Assembly: GCA_034509925.1 (NCBI GenBank) | Contig: CM067535.1 | Span: 1,788,501-1,852,500, forward strand | From: Hirudinaria manillensis | Lineage: Eukaryota; Annelida; Clitellata; Hirudinida; Hirudinidae | DNA length: 64,000 nt | Direction: 5' to 3' | Part shown: piece by piece, positions 34,474-47,758 of the stretch | How the letters are laid out: each line of letters starts with the position of its first letter | How positions within the stretch are numbered: the first letter of the stretch is position 1 | Position numbers and translations under genes: made by a program | The notes under the pieces: model-generated | Told to the model about the DNA's origin: nothing | Seen by the model: only the letters and a program-made list of their open reading frames with translations | The model's database searches: none

Positions 34474-37400
34474 GTATTCATTCCTTTGACATGCTTGACA
34501 TTTGTTAATTATAATACCATGTTAATTTTGGCGGATCTTCATTGGCTTCGTATACTTTGCTCGGTTTAAAACTTAATTTCACTTTTTGCAAAACAAGAGT
34601 TTAACGAGATAACTTATAAGTAATAACCCGAGAAGATCCCAAGAAGGGACCCTCGCCTTTCTTCAGAGCCTGGCAATGGTCTTGTAGAATGACATCACCA
34701 TGTTTGTTTCTCAATAGTTCTTCTAAACCCTCGCACAGCGATGCATTGCTCCACGTCGAGACAAATCATCGCCCACTGGAAGAACTGCTCCAAGACGGAC
34801 TGCATGATCTGCACGCCTCTCAAACACTGCGGAGGCGACAACAACAACAACGGCGGCGGCTGTGGCAACGTCGGCGTCAACTTCGTGACGAACAACCACG
34901 CTGGCTTCCTCGACGGTCCTTCCAACAACATCCTTCCGTCGCCGAACCTAGGTGAAGGTCGAGCGACGTTTTTATTTTATTTTATTCGAATCGATTTAAC
35001 ATTTAACGGTTTAATTTATTGGTTTAATGTCTTGAATATTAATAAATATATTGTTTTGAATAGATTATAATTACATCTGATTATCGATTTTATTGATCTT
35101 TTGTGTACAATGAACAGCAACTCATAGGTTTTCATGGGTTACATCTCAATTTATATGTTCGACAGGTCTGGCTATGTCTGTAAATTCCAACCAGTCGAGC
35201 ATCATTACCATCAACAACAGTAACATGTCTTCCATCGGGAAGGCAGTCATGAAACCGTGGCATGCCAGCGTGACGGAGGATTTGAGGAACCATCTCGTCA
35301 AGAGATTGTAATTTTATATTTCGATTATACTTTTACCATGATTTGATGTTTATTATGTTTAATACTAATTAACTTATTTTTACGCTTAGTTTTGTTTGTT
35401 TGATCAATCTCTTATAATATCTCTAATATATGTTCCATCTTTCCTAACTGAAAAATAATTGCTAAACTCAGTCATCTTATAATGTTTCTGTCAAAGTGAA
35501 AGATTCCTTACATGCTTGACTTACATCATTGCTACTTCCTAACTAATATTCACTCACTGGTTATCATACTGACTAGCCATAAATGAGGCGATTGTAATTA
35601 CAAACCTCATAATATTTTTATTTATTTATTTATGAGAATGAGGGTGTCAATGTCAAGCAGCAGAGGCATGAAGCTTTCCAATGCTTGGATTTGTTGATTT
35701 TCAATTAATCTCAAACTCGATCTTAATTTTAGGGTTCAGGCCATCATGCCCCCTAGTGACAACAACGACTTGTTGAAACATCCTCAGATCAAGAGCCTCG
35801 TCAATTATGCCAAAAAGGTCGAGGGGGACAATTTTGACAAGGCAGACAGCAGGGTAATGATTATAGTAACTATGATGCTGATGATGATGATGAGGGTGAT
35901 GGTGATGATGATGGTTTTAGCCTTGCAATGATATTATCATTATTTTATCATCACCGTCAAAAATAAAGCTGAAAATTTAATTCAGACCAAACCGTATTTA
36001 TTGCTCTTAGTTGATCGATGTGAAAAGCTTCTTTGATTCTTGACCACCTTTGTTGCCCACTGTCCTTTATCTGTTTCCACTGTTTTCATTTCTCTACCTC
36101 ACAGGACGAATACTACAGCTTGCTTGCTGATAGAATTTACAAGATCCAGAAGGATCTCGAAATGCATAGATTCAAGAAAGGCATGGAACAGAAACAGGTC
36201 CAGTCGGACTCCCAAGGAAGGCTCGTCCACGGCCGCAAGGCACCGGGGACCGACTCGCCTTTCCTGCCGGTCGGCAACAACTGCAACTTTAGCGACTCCC
36301 TCGCTGCGAACGTTCAAGACAGGACGGACCCTCGTCTGATGCTTCCTAACGACGCGTCTGCTTCCTTGCCAGGTACGCTAGTCTAAGGTTTAAGATTTAC
36401 TTTCGATTCTCGATCGGTCTGTCGATACGTTACGGTCCGCTGCAGCCAATAGTTTAGCTCTGTTGCACTGCAAATGCACTTCGAAAGGCGAGACTCGTGA
36501 TACAACGATGCACAAAGATTTGTATAACAATGTCTCGATTTGCAATGGGTTTTGTTGCTGGTGGTGGTGGTGGTGGTGCTGTAATTAAGGCACCTGATTA
36601 ATATTCATTAATACATAATTAATTATCATAATTAATATCATTACTATTATTCAATGTGAATAATTGGCCGTCTGCAAATAACCCTGAGTCATAGTGCTAA
36701 ACAGGATCTTCAATTTGGGGTTGCCTTTAAGTTTTAATACTAAATGTAATTAATGTCTGTCCGTCACTCGCAGAAGCTGCCGTGGGTCTGCGTTTTGATC
36801 TGCCCGTGGACTTTATCAATTGGTCATTAAAAATAATTTATGAATTTATGACAATAAGAATCAACAAGAATAAAGAGAATTATTATTATTATTATTATTG
36901 TCATTGAAATTAGAAAGATCGCAGGCACCTCATTTTTAACGGTGTTTGTTAGCCTTAACCTTAATTGTTTAATTACTTATTATTAGTATTATTCTTTTGT
37001 TATTATTCTTTTGTTATTATTATTGTGGTTTCAAGTCATGGTTTTCACAAGAGATCTAGACCAAACATTCTGTCCCTTGTGAGTTTTTAGATCTCGTACT
37101 GTTTATGGACGCGTCTTATCATGTTAAAGTTGCAGTCGTTAGACTTTTATGACCGCATTTTAAACTGTATTTCTATTTTATCAGATTTTCTTTTAAACAT
37201 TTCCACATTATTTCTTCTTCCTTCAGTTATCCATTTGTTATTTCACCTTTTAAATACCTTGTGTAGTTTTTATTATTATTATTATATATAATTTTTTGAG
37301 CAAACCCTTTTCGGAGCATAATTCCAACAGCGTTTTAACTCTGCACTGCTGTTAAGAAGCAATGACTTTTATCCCATCGCTCTGCCTTCAATGCCTGAAG

Positions 37401-40400
37401 TGCAGACGCAAAAAAGGAATGACTAGAAAGGAGAGAGGAAGATGAAGTGATAGAGCAGATTTTTTAAGGAACGTAATTGGTCTTCGCCGATTATCGACCG
37501 ACTTTGTAATCATCTTCACACCGAGATGAATCATTGGCATCCGATGCCACGAGTGGGCGCATCGCGTCACGTAGGACGTTCCCGACCGCCGCCACGGGCG
37601 GCAGTTTCTGGCGTAAAAATGAAAGACGAGAACCTGGCGAAATTAAACGAGCGACGCGTTGCATCCATTCGCGTCAGAATATAATCGATTAAGTGCCCGT
37701 CATTTGAAAGATAAATTGCAGAAAATAGTTTTTAGTGCTGATAATCCTGTATTCTTAATTGAAAGCTAAGTGATTGATTGCGGTTACTTTTTTCTTTCGA
37801 CAAACAAATTGCCTACCGGTTAGTAAATTTATTTTCTTTCCGTCAGATCTGCCCGGCATGTCCGCTTGTAAAAATCCGTACGTCATGAAAACGGAGTCGC
37901 TCACTCCGCCTCCTCCGCTGCCCCATCAAAACATATCAATGTCGTCCGCGTCGCTACTTCCCGATCCGAACTCTCTCCACGCCTTTGATCCAAAACAGGC
38001 AGAAGTGAGTTTTTGAATTTTGAATTTTTTTTTTACTTAAGTTAAGGGAAATGCAAAAGATGTTTGAAATGATGCTAGTAATGAATGTTGAGTACAAGTG
38101 GAATTTGTGTTCTTGATTTATTTTTTGATGGAATTATTTTTGAAAATTATTTTAATTTTTAATTTTAAAAAACAGTTTGAAATTTGTTAACTTAATTTAG
38201 ACAATGAAGCTCTCTCACTCTTCATATCCCTTTCCTCCTGCAAATGACTTCAAAAGTGTGCAGGTGAGAATATTTTGATCGATTTATGACGCATGCAAAC
38301 AAGCTTTTCATGATTTCAGCTCGACTGCATCTAGTGTGTCTAATTTTTGTGTTTTAATTTCAAAACAATTGGCTAACTAAGATTAATTAATAAATCTAAT
38401 CAATCATTTGATAACTCTATGCTATCAAGTTTATGAGTTTATTGAACAAACAATTATGTACACAAAGGAAACAAATGAAACTTAAAATACAAAATAAACT
38501 CATAGGGTCAGTCTTAAGGAAGTGCAAGCTTCCTCTAAACAGACTGGCCCTGGAAATCGTAACATATATAAATACAACCATGTAAACTCAAACAGCTCTC
38601 ACTAGATGAGACTTATACAATTTCTCAAGCTATAGAGGAATTGCTAATGTCTAAGAGACTGGCCATATAGTTTTTAAGGACAATAAATTTTGATACTAAA
38701 GTGAGAATTGGAGAATGTGGATATAAATCATTAGTTTGATAGCTGCTCAGTCTGCCATGATGGAGAAATTGATGTTTGACTTTCAGAACAAATCTGCTAT
38801 GTCTTCCAACCTGCAGCAACTCAAGGCAGAGCTCATGCTGTCTCCCTTTCCGTCGAGCATCGACTCCGGCACGATCTCCGACTCCTTGTTCGACGCTTTG
38901 TCGTCTGCTCCTTCCATGGGGACGTCTGGGTCTCCTCTGGGTAGGCCTTTTAAATACCGCTAATTACTAGAAACGACCGACGACTCGTGAACTTAACGAA
39001 ACCCGACAAAACATTCAGATTGCCTGAGTCAGTTCCTTCCGTCGAACAAGACAGACCCGATGGACTGCGGCGTCTCCCTCGGGAGCCTGGTCAACGACGA
39101 ACGTCCTCTCGACTCCTCGCTTCAGACCGCCTCTTCGAGTCGCTCGAACTCGGAATCCGCGACTCGCGGCAACTCGACGGGCGACCTTTCCGATCCCTCC
39201 CGACGAGAGGGGGTCCCCGGTTCTTCCTGCAGCCCGCTTTTTACGCCGGCGTCGTCCTCTTTCGGGATGCCGTTCGAGAACTTTAAAATAAAGACGGAGG
39301 TCGAAGAGTCCTTCCCGGTCGCAAAGGAAGAGGAGAGGAACGTTCGCGACGAGGGTCTCGAGGTTTCTCGGGTCAAGGAAGAATCGGTCGACGAGGTGAA
39401 GACGGAGCTCGTCAAAAGCATCAAGGAAGAGGCAGAAGTCAAGGAGGATGCCTGGGAACCTGTAGTGATAGAACCAAAAGGTATGGAGTGTTTTTTTACC
39501 TGTTTTTTAGAACCTATTTATTCTCTGTAATCAGAGTTTCGAGAAACGAAAACTATTCCATATATAAACTATACCATATATATATAAAATCTATAGTTTG
39601 AAAACGGGCAGAGCATGATGAATAATTTTGTCGGTTTCAAGTGCAAGCCATTTTGTTGGCAATCACTGGCTTTGATAAAACAAAGATTATTTCAAGTGCA
39701 CAAACCTTCTTATGGGTAATGATGGCTTTATTCTCTTTGTTTATTTCCCTAGTGTTCAAGCAAGAGGAACTCTATCAGGCTTTCCTTCCTTCGCTGGACA
39801 AGATGTGCATGCAGGATCCAGACGCCCTGCCCTTCTTGCAACCCGTGGACGTCGACAGGCTCTGCTTACCGGTCGGTTGCCTTGGAAACACGTTTTTTGT
39901 GTATATTAAGCGAGCCGTTGCTATTTCCGTTGGTTGTTTGCGTATCCGGAGGATTGTTTTGTCAATCAGGAATTTGTTCGTAGACCTAATTGTTTCTGTA
40001 ATGGCTGTCTGATTGTATAATCAAACTGTGTTGATAAAATGATTTGATAAAATTAAAATCAAATTCGAGAAGAAATAATTCTAATAGAATTCGCACATGT
40101 CCTGCCATGTTCTGCTTTTGTCTTTGAGTGATTGTCGATTGCTTTCATTTAACGAGGAGTTTTCAAATACAAAAACTTTTCAGGACTATCGAGACATCAT
40201 AAAGAATCCGATGGATCTGTCGACCATTCGTCAGAAGCTGGAATCTGGTCAGTACGTAGATCCCTGGCAGTACATCAACGACGTACACCTCATGTTTGAA
40301 AATGCCTGGCTGTACAACAGGAAGTCCTCAAAAGTCTACAAATTCTGTACAAGGGTTTGTATAGATACTATAATTGAATTTCAATTGGGTTTTTTTTTCT

Positions 40401-42358
40401 ATAAATATAAGTAATAGAGGCAGTAATATATCATATTAGACTTTTAGAAAATAAAGAAATTTAATTTTAACCTTAATTTCTGTTTGCATTCGATTCATTT
40501 GACTTTGGAAAACCTTCGCAGTTGTCCGAGATCTTCCAAGCGGAGATCGACGCTCCCATGAAGTCGCTCGGTTTCTGCTGCGGACAGAAACTCGTCTTCA
40601 CTCCTCAGGCCCTCTGCTGCTACGGCAAGGAATTGTGCACCATTCCCAGGGAATCCACCTATTACCATCACAAAAACAAGTCAGTCTTAAATTTAAATTT
40701 GTTTAAAGATTTTTCTTCGTTTTTTCAAATGTCAAAACAAACAAACAAACAAACAATTATGTATGCAAAACAATGAAACAAATGGACCTAAAAAAATATA
40801 CTATATACTAATATAGTAATATATTATAATATAGTAATATAGTAGTATAAATATACTATTGTATAAAAAATTATAGTAAATGATATATAATTTCCTATTC
40901 ATTTGCTCAGATACACCTACTGCGAAAAGTGTTTCAATGATATTCCCAAGGCCGAGGTGGAGATAGACGATCCGTCTCAACCTGGACTGTAAGATTTGTT
41001 TGTCTGTTTGGTATTGCTGGCATCTCCGTGGCATGCACACGCACGCACGCTCGATCTGTCGTGACGTTATTAAATGTTTTACTTTCATTAAATCTTCTTT
41101 TCTTACTTTTTAAAGGAGGGTCAAGAAATCAGAGTTCATCAAGGAGAAAAACGACAAATTCGAACCTGAACTGTGAGTATTTCATTCTCTTGTCTGTCTT
41201 GTCATCTGCAGGACTCCATTTTAAAATGTGTTTTCATCGTCCTCCTCCTCCTCCTCAGGTTCGTGGAATGTGCAGACTGTCGCAGGAAGGTGCACAAGAT
41301 CTGCGTCCTTCACTTCGAACCCGTTTATTCTCAAACGTTCGTCTGTGCCGGTTGCCTGAAGGCCAAGAATTGCAGTCGGAAGTCGAACAAATTCACGGCA
41401 AAGAGTGGGTTTTGTCGAACGAGTCGCGTTTTCGTTTCCGAACTTTCGTTTTCACGTTTCAAATGTATTTGCAGAGCTGCCCAACACGAAACTCGGCACC
41501 TACCTAGAAAGCAGGGTCAACCAGTTCTTAAAAAAGAAAGACGTCGGGGATGCGGAGGTATTCCCGCTTTTGCATTTTGTTATTGTTATTGTTATCTCCG
41601 CCGTCATCATCTCTAGAGAAAACAACATTTTGTGACTTATTTTACAAACCTGCGGCGAAAATCAATAATTTAGAAACCTTAATAATTGCTCGGAAAGTGG
41701 CTACAGCTTTGCCGAGCTATCGATGCAAACATCTGTCGCGTCAAACACTTTCGTATGACATTGATTTTGAAGCAACTTCCGATATCAGAAATTAGTAAAT
41801 AAACTAATTGTTATAATTAAATAAAATTAAAAATATCAAACTGATTGTTTTAATTAAATAAAATTAATAATATTAAACTAATCGTTATAAAATTCTAACT
41901 GATTTCTGTTTTAAAACCGTTATTGTTGCATGTAATATCTAGGTAGTAATTAGGGTCCTTTCGAGTCTGGACAAATCCGTGGAGGTGAAGGCAGGCATGA
42001 AGCAGCGCTTTGGAGACAACTTTTCCACCAGTTTTCCATACAGAGTGAAAACCATCTTTGCCTTCACCGAAATAGACGGAGCAGACGTCTGCTTCTTCGG
42101 AATGCACGTCCAGGAGTACGGATCGGACTGCCCGGAGCCGAACTCCAGGTCGGGTTTTCTCCGTGACTTTGTGCCGGCGTTGATGATGATGATCGTGGAT
42201 CTATAATAGTATTGTTATTATTGTAATACCTTATTATACATTATGACCTCTTATTATGTATAGCTATTGTAATAAAGCAAAAATATAAATTTTGCAAACT
42301 GGTTTTGGTAGAAATTTTAATTTGTTTTTTTAATTATAAAAAGTAAGTGATGATGATG

Positions 42359-42399
<41 letters not shown>

Positions 42400-44010
42400 T
42401 TTTAATTTAATTTCTAATTACATCAGGAGGGTGTACATAGCTTACCTGGACAGCGTCAACTTCTTCCAGCCTCGAAAGTACAGGACTCCAGTCTACCACG
42501 AAATTCTCCTCGGCTACCTGGATTACGTCAAATCATTAGGGTCAGTAGTTATAATATATTGGCATCAATAATTAATATTTTGCATCATAATTTATAAACG
42601 CAATTATTATAAGTAAATGTATGATTTATGAGGTGTTGGATGTGATAATTGTCATCATTAATGTCTAATGAATTTTAATTTATTTTAGTTTTCATTAATA
42701 AATAATTGCTTCACAAATAATGATTTCATTTAGCAATATGTATGTAAATATATTGCTATTTTCATAAACTGACAAAATCTCAAGTTACTATTATGATGGT
42801 TTTACAAGCATAAAAAAACTATTTTGTAAGAATTATTACATAGTAATTTTTTTTGTATTAATTGTTGAAATCTTGTTTTAAAATATATTTAAATACATTA
42901 TTCTTTGTAAAGGTTTTTGACTGCACACATCTGGGCCTGTCCCCCTAGCGAGGGTGATGATTACATCTTCCACTGCCACCCTCCTGACCAGAAGATCCCA
43001 AAGCCCAAGAGGCTCCAGGACTGGTACAAAAAGATGCTTGATAAAGGAGTAGAGGATAGAGTCATCGTAGAATACAAGGTTTGATTTTTGGCTTTTTGTT
43101 CGAAGCGAGCGTCCGACGTTGCGTGCGACCAGGGGTCGTCCGACCTCGAAGGTGGTCTTTCACGGTGTCCGGTCCTGTTGCTATGGTGACGAAGTTGACA
43201 ATAATGCTTGACATAATAAATTTTGATGAGGGAGATCATGATTTTAAATTGAAATACTACTTTTACAATATAAGTTGATTAAACAAAAAATACTCATTCA
43301 TTTGGTGCGTCTGTCGTTCGTTATCGCCAGGACATATTGCAAGATGCACAGGAGAGCCAGTTGTCCTGCATCACGGGTCTTCCTTACTTCGAGGGGGATT
43401 TCTGGCCGACCATCTTGGAGGAAAGCATAGCAGAGGAAAAGCAAAAGATGATACCAAAGAGGAATGAGGAGGATGAAGAAGAGGCAGAAGAATTCGATAC
43501 TTCGGCACTGTTCGAAAAGGAAGACTTTCTCGACGTTAGTTGATTTAAAGATATTAAATGGTAGAATATATTTATAGTGCAATGAGTGCATGTAATAAAA
43601 TTGTGATAGCAAAGCTTAACATAAGCAGTAGAAATAAGTCAGAAGGAGTAAATCAGTATGTGATGTACTTTCTTTCTTTCTTTCTTTCTTTCTTTCTCTT
43701 TCCAGTCTTCATAATAAAATAAAATAAAACGAAATGGTTGTAATATTCGTGTAATATACTGGTGGATATTAATTTTAAACGTTTATTTTTCCTGTTCATT
43801 TTTAGTCTCAAAACAGCCATTGCAATGCCAAGAAAAAGCCGCAGAAGAACAACAACGGAAAGAAGAGAAGTCTGAAGAACAAAAAGAACTCAAAGTCCAG
43901 GAACAAATCCTCGTTCCTTCAATCTGGCTACGACGACCTCCTCTACAAACTCTTCTCGACCATGGACAAGTACAAAGAGGTGTGTACTAAGAATGACATA
44001 TTATTATTAC

Positions 44011-44074
<64 letters not shown>

Positions 44075-47000
44075 CGCATTTTTCCTTCTACTCGGTTTCA
44101 TTGCCAGTGAGGAATAAATTATTATTATCATTATTATTATTATTATTATTATTATTGCAGATTAGATTTTTAGTTAATTATTAAATATATTTTTTTTATC
44201 CAGGTGTTCTTTGTCATCTACCTACAAAGTAACATCTACTCTTCATTCCGTCACTCTCCAAACTGCCTGACACCCGTCGTCGATCCCGATCCCATAATGA
44301 ACACGGACCTGATGGACGGACGCGACGCATTCCTCACCATGTGCCGGGAACGCCATCTCGAATTCTCTTCTCTCAGGAGGGCCAAGTTCTCGTCCGTGGC
44401 CCTGCTCTACGAGCTCCACGTTCAGATGAGAGAGTCCACCGTGTGCTGCACGTGCCAGAGTTGCAAGGTCTCGGTCGAGACTAGATATCACTGCACGATC
44501 TGCGAAGTACGTACATGCATTTCGATTCAGTTCGACTTTTTTTTTTTTGAGTTTATAAGTTTATTGAGGTATCAAAGCAACCGAAAGAACAAATAGCAAA
44601 TTGAACATTTACAATATTAAACAAACAATTATGTACATAACACGATTCCACTTAATTAAGTCATCTGATTTTATTACGTTTTTAACCCAAAGGACTTTGA
44701 CCTGTGCATCTCGTGCCATTCGTCTGCTCAGCATCCTCATCGCATGATCAAGATAGGCCTCGGTCTCGAAGATTCGGGCCCGATTTCCTCCTCCCCTTGT
44801 TCCGCTCTGTCGCCAGGAGAAAAGTCCAACCTCCAATCTACGGATTCTCTTAAGAACGGAAACGAATCCGTCAAGAAGCCTCAGCTGACGGCCATGCAGA
44901 GGTACGAACAGGCCTTGGTACATGCCGCCAGTTGTAGGGATGCCAACTGTCACATGGGAAGCTGCAAGAGGATGAGGGCTCTCCTCTCTCATCTCGAGAC
45001 GTGTCGTCAGAAGAAGGCCGGAGGCTCGCAGTGCGGCCGCTGCCATCAGATGATGAGACTGTGCCTGGCTCACTGGCGATCCTGCAAGGAGCAAAACAAA
45101 TGTCCCGTTCCCGGTTGCAACAACGCCAGGCGCAAGATGGAGGACAAGAGGAACAACGAGAGAGTGAAGCACGAGCTGCTGACTCGACGCAGGATCCTCA
45201 ACATGAAGTTCGAAGAGACTCTCGTCAGTCCGACGTCTAATGCGTCCAAAAATGCCGTCGATCCTGGTGGAAAATACGCTCAGACGGACGAATGTTTTGC
45301 CGTGCCGGGTCAGTATTTCAACCAAACGGTCGCAGCTGCCAAACCCTGCCCTCAGCCGAACGCCATGATTTCCGAGTCTCCGGTGGCACAGCAGAGGGCC
45401 ATGGCCGGAGATTTTGCCAGTTACGACTCGAACGGTTCCTCTCCCACGAGTGCGCCACCTCACGTGCAGCACCTATCGCCCCTGGGTCTACAACAACTGC
45501 ACTCCCCTCAGCAGAGGTTGTCTGCCATTGCCTCTACATCCTCAGGGATGGGCATGAGCCCTCAAAAAATACAACTCCAAAAGCTCGTCAGCTACATCAA
45601 GTCCAACAACAAGAATCCCGGCAGCATTCCGGAGATTGCCAAATTATTAAAATCCAAGCCGCAATTATTCGCGAGCATCTGGAAATACATAAAGGTTAGG
45701 AATACATAAAGCTTCTATTTTAAAACTTCTCTTTTAAGAATATTCTCAAATAACCCTCATTCATTCATTCATTCATTCATTCATTCATTCATTCATTCAT
45801 TCATTCATTCATTCATTCATTCATTCATTCATTCATTCATTCATTCATTCATTCATTCATTCATTCATTCATTCATTCATTCATTCATTCATTCATTCAT
45901 TCATTCATTCATTCATTCATCATTCATTCATTCATTCATTCATTCATTCATTCATTCATTCATTCATTCATTCATTCATTCATTCATTCATTCATTCATT
46001 CATTCATTCATTCATTCATTCATTCATTCATTCATTCATTCATTCATTCATTCATTCATTCATTCATTCATTCATTCATTCATTCATTCATTCATTCATT
46101 CGTTCCCCTCGTAGGAGAAGGGTGGCCCGAAAGTACTACCCGGTATGAGAGGTCCTAACATGCCAGCTTCTTCATCAGACATGGATACAGGACAGCACTT
46201 AAATGAGCAGCAAAAGATTAATCAACAAATGTCACTTCCGTTTGCTGGACAGTCGAACTTCCACCAGCAAGTGTCTCAACACCCTCAACAGCATCAGGTC
46301 AATCAGCAACTACCGCTCGGTCCTCATACAGTTCAACAATCTCACCAAATGAGTGTTGCCCACTCCCAGCAGACGATGCAACAACACGTTGCGACTCAAC
46401 CTCCTCAATCCATCATGCAGCAGCAAACGTTCCAACAGCAGTCGCAACTACAACAAATGCAGCAGGTCTCCACCCAGGCCGTGCCCGTCGTGCAAAACTC
46501 GCAACTCCAGCAACAACAGCCCCAACAAGTCTTGCAACAGAAGTTGTTGCCTCAGACGCAGCATCAACAACAATTACAACAAGTCGGACAGCACGTCCTG
46601 CAACAGCAGCAGTGGTTTCAACAAGATCAACAGCAGATGGCAAATTCAATGCCCTTCGATCCGAGCCACAAAACATATCAGCATCATCACTCGATCGACG
46701 GCGAAATCCCGGGCGACAACGTGAAGATGTTTCCCGAAGGTGGCAACTACAATTACTTCTCAAACAACCCTGCCATGTGGGACAAGGTCGTGCCTATGAA
46801 GAATCCCGCGCCGAATTTCCAGCAAAAACAGCTCCAACACTTGCAGCATCAGCAGTTCCTCCAGCAGAAGGCAGCCATTTATTCCGGTCAACAGACCGGA
46901 GACGGCATTGCAGACCCCCCGGTAAGGAACAGGTCGAGAGCAGCCCACCCTTATCAGATGAACGCGATGCCTTTCCGAGGCGGGAACCCGGGCGGTCAGA

Positions 47001-47758
47001 CTTCGATGACCTTCGACAATGCGGTCAAAGATGCCACTCCTTCTTTGACCAACAATCACGTACCCTTCCAGTCGACGCAGTCCCTGCAGTACATGCAGGT
47101 GCCCAGCAATGCCGACATTTCTCCTTCTCATCAGCACATTCAACAACAACAGCAACAGCAGAACATGATGAGAGCATCCTTTGTACCTCAGGATCCTTCA
47201 TATCAGGGCCAGATGCCAACATTCCAAAATCATCAAGTCCTTAGGACAGGTGGTCCTGGCATGAGGCACTCCCACAATCAACAGCAGCAGCATCACCAAC
47301 AGATTCTTAATGCTCCGGCCTTCGGCTACGTCTCCATGGATACTCTTCCGGGCATTGGCATGCCCAACCCCTCGTACGTTCAGCCGGCGGGACAGAGGTT
47401 CGCCAGGCCTCTCAACGCCGGAGGTCAAGGTCAGGCGAGAATGCATCGACCTCATTTTGCTCAGCTGGGAATGAAGCCTTTGGCTCAGGGAGACTACTAC
47501 TCTGGAAATTCTTATTCCTTCCCCCAACAAACAAACTTTCAACAAGTTCAGCAACAACAACAGCAGCAGCAGCAGCTCATCCACCAGCAGCCGCAGATGG
47601 CCGACCCCGGTCTCGTATGTTCTCCGAATCCCCAGCACGTCAATCCAGTTCCGCCCGGCGCGTACTCCATCCAGCAGGCCGGTCAGTTCCAGCTCGCGCC
47701 GGTTCAACTCCTCGAGTCTTCCGACGATTCCGGCCACCAGATGTTGACCCAACAGTGA
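32293..47758 (+). CDS. CREBBP: CBP/p300 histone acetyltransferase
   Basis: Nuclear transcriptional coactivator and lysine acetyltransferase (CBP/p300, Drosophila nejire). Exons: 32293-32347, 32763-33307, 33841-34099, 34739-34951, 35166-35307, 35733-35853, 36105-36372, 37847-38004, 38201-38263, 38751-38940, 39019-39480, 39753-39871, 40184-40354, 40522-40679, 40911-40988, 41116-41172, 41259-41404, 41475-41557, 41943-42148, 42427-42540, 42913-43078, 43331-43534, 43806-43979, 44204-44506, 44693-45694, 46115-47758; 2366 residues. Order: N-terminal DLPDELSL; TAZ1 (~215-335); KIX (~375-480, [19 protein letters not shown]); SUMO-site cluster; bromodomain (~830-950, [12 protein letters not shown]); RING/PHD; HAT (~1075-1430, [23 protein letters not shown]); ZZ; TAZ2 (~1545-1640); a divergent NCBD (~1770-1820); a Gln-rich tail of ~540 residues. 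The exon 9/10 boundary is the least certain. Confidence 0.96.
34420..34475. repeat. (ATA)n microsatellite
   Basis: An AAT/ATA run of about 18 units, preceded by (CAA)n and (CAATAA)n-type runs, in CBP intron 3. Confidence 0.9.
38428..38665 (-). repeat. Dispersed retroposon-like repeat copy in CBP intron 9
   Basis: It contains GAACAAACAATTATGTACAC at 38444-38462, shared almost exactly with sites near 40746 and 44619. Read on the minus strand it ends in ...GTTCAATAAACTCATAAA, a polyadenylation-like tail. The left and right limits are approximate because only the core is clearly shared. Confidence 0.4.
39275..39465 (+). other. SUMO-consensus cluster in CBP exon 11
   Basis: The translated stretch carries at least four psi-K-x-E sites in about 50 residues: [24 protein letters not shown] and SIKEEA, plus a near-match EVKED. 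This lies just before the bromodomain, where vertebrate p300 has its CRD1 repression domain with tandem sumoylation sites. Confidence 0.7.
40733..40770 (-). repeat. Core of the same dispersed repeat in CBP intron 14
   Basis: AAACAAACAATTATGTATG at 40746-40763 matches the core in introns 9 and 24, in the same orientation. The flanks are simple CAAA runs, so only the core is claimed. Confidence 0.35.
42349..42400. repeat. (ATA)n microsatellite
   Basis: (GAT)n then (AAT)n run directly upstream of CBP exon 20, within about 30 bases of its acceptor. Confidence 0.9.
43666..43697. repeat. (TTTC)n microsatellite
   Basis: About seven TTTC units in CBP intron 22. Confidence 0.9.
44003..44159. repeat. 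Two (ATT)n microsatellites in CBP intron 23
   Basis: ATT runs at about 44003-44073 and 44120-44156 are separated by about 45 bases. The intervening TATACGC...GGAATAAATTA segment is unique. Both strands are open across the runs only because of the triplet repeat. Confidence 0.9.
44538..44645 (-). repeat. Retroposon-like repeat with poly(A) tail in CBP intron 24
   Basis: On the minus strand the sequence runs from the shared core (complement of AAACAAACAATTATGTACA, 44619-44637) to CAATAAACTTATAAACTC followed by an A run of about 12 (plus-strand T run at 44538-44549). A polyadenylation-like signal followed by oligo(A) suggests a short retroposed element. The 5' limit is not defined. Confidence 0.45.
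45758..46100. repeat. (ATTC)n microsatellite filling CBP intron 25
   Basis: About 85 units of ATTC make up some 343 of the 420 bases of the intron between the NCBD exon and the final Gln-rich exon. There is a single one-base slip near 45920. Confidence 0.98.

Noticed and set aside
43943..44184. Poly-Asn and poly-Tyr open frames
   Set aside because: They are translations of the (ATT)n microsatellites in a CBP intron.
44609..45472. A 287-codon open frame on the minus strand
   Set aside because: It lies antisense to the ZZ/TAZ2 exon of CBP, whose sense frame is strongly conserved. The antisense frame is open because of codon bias and shows no domain.
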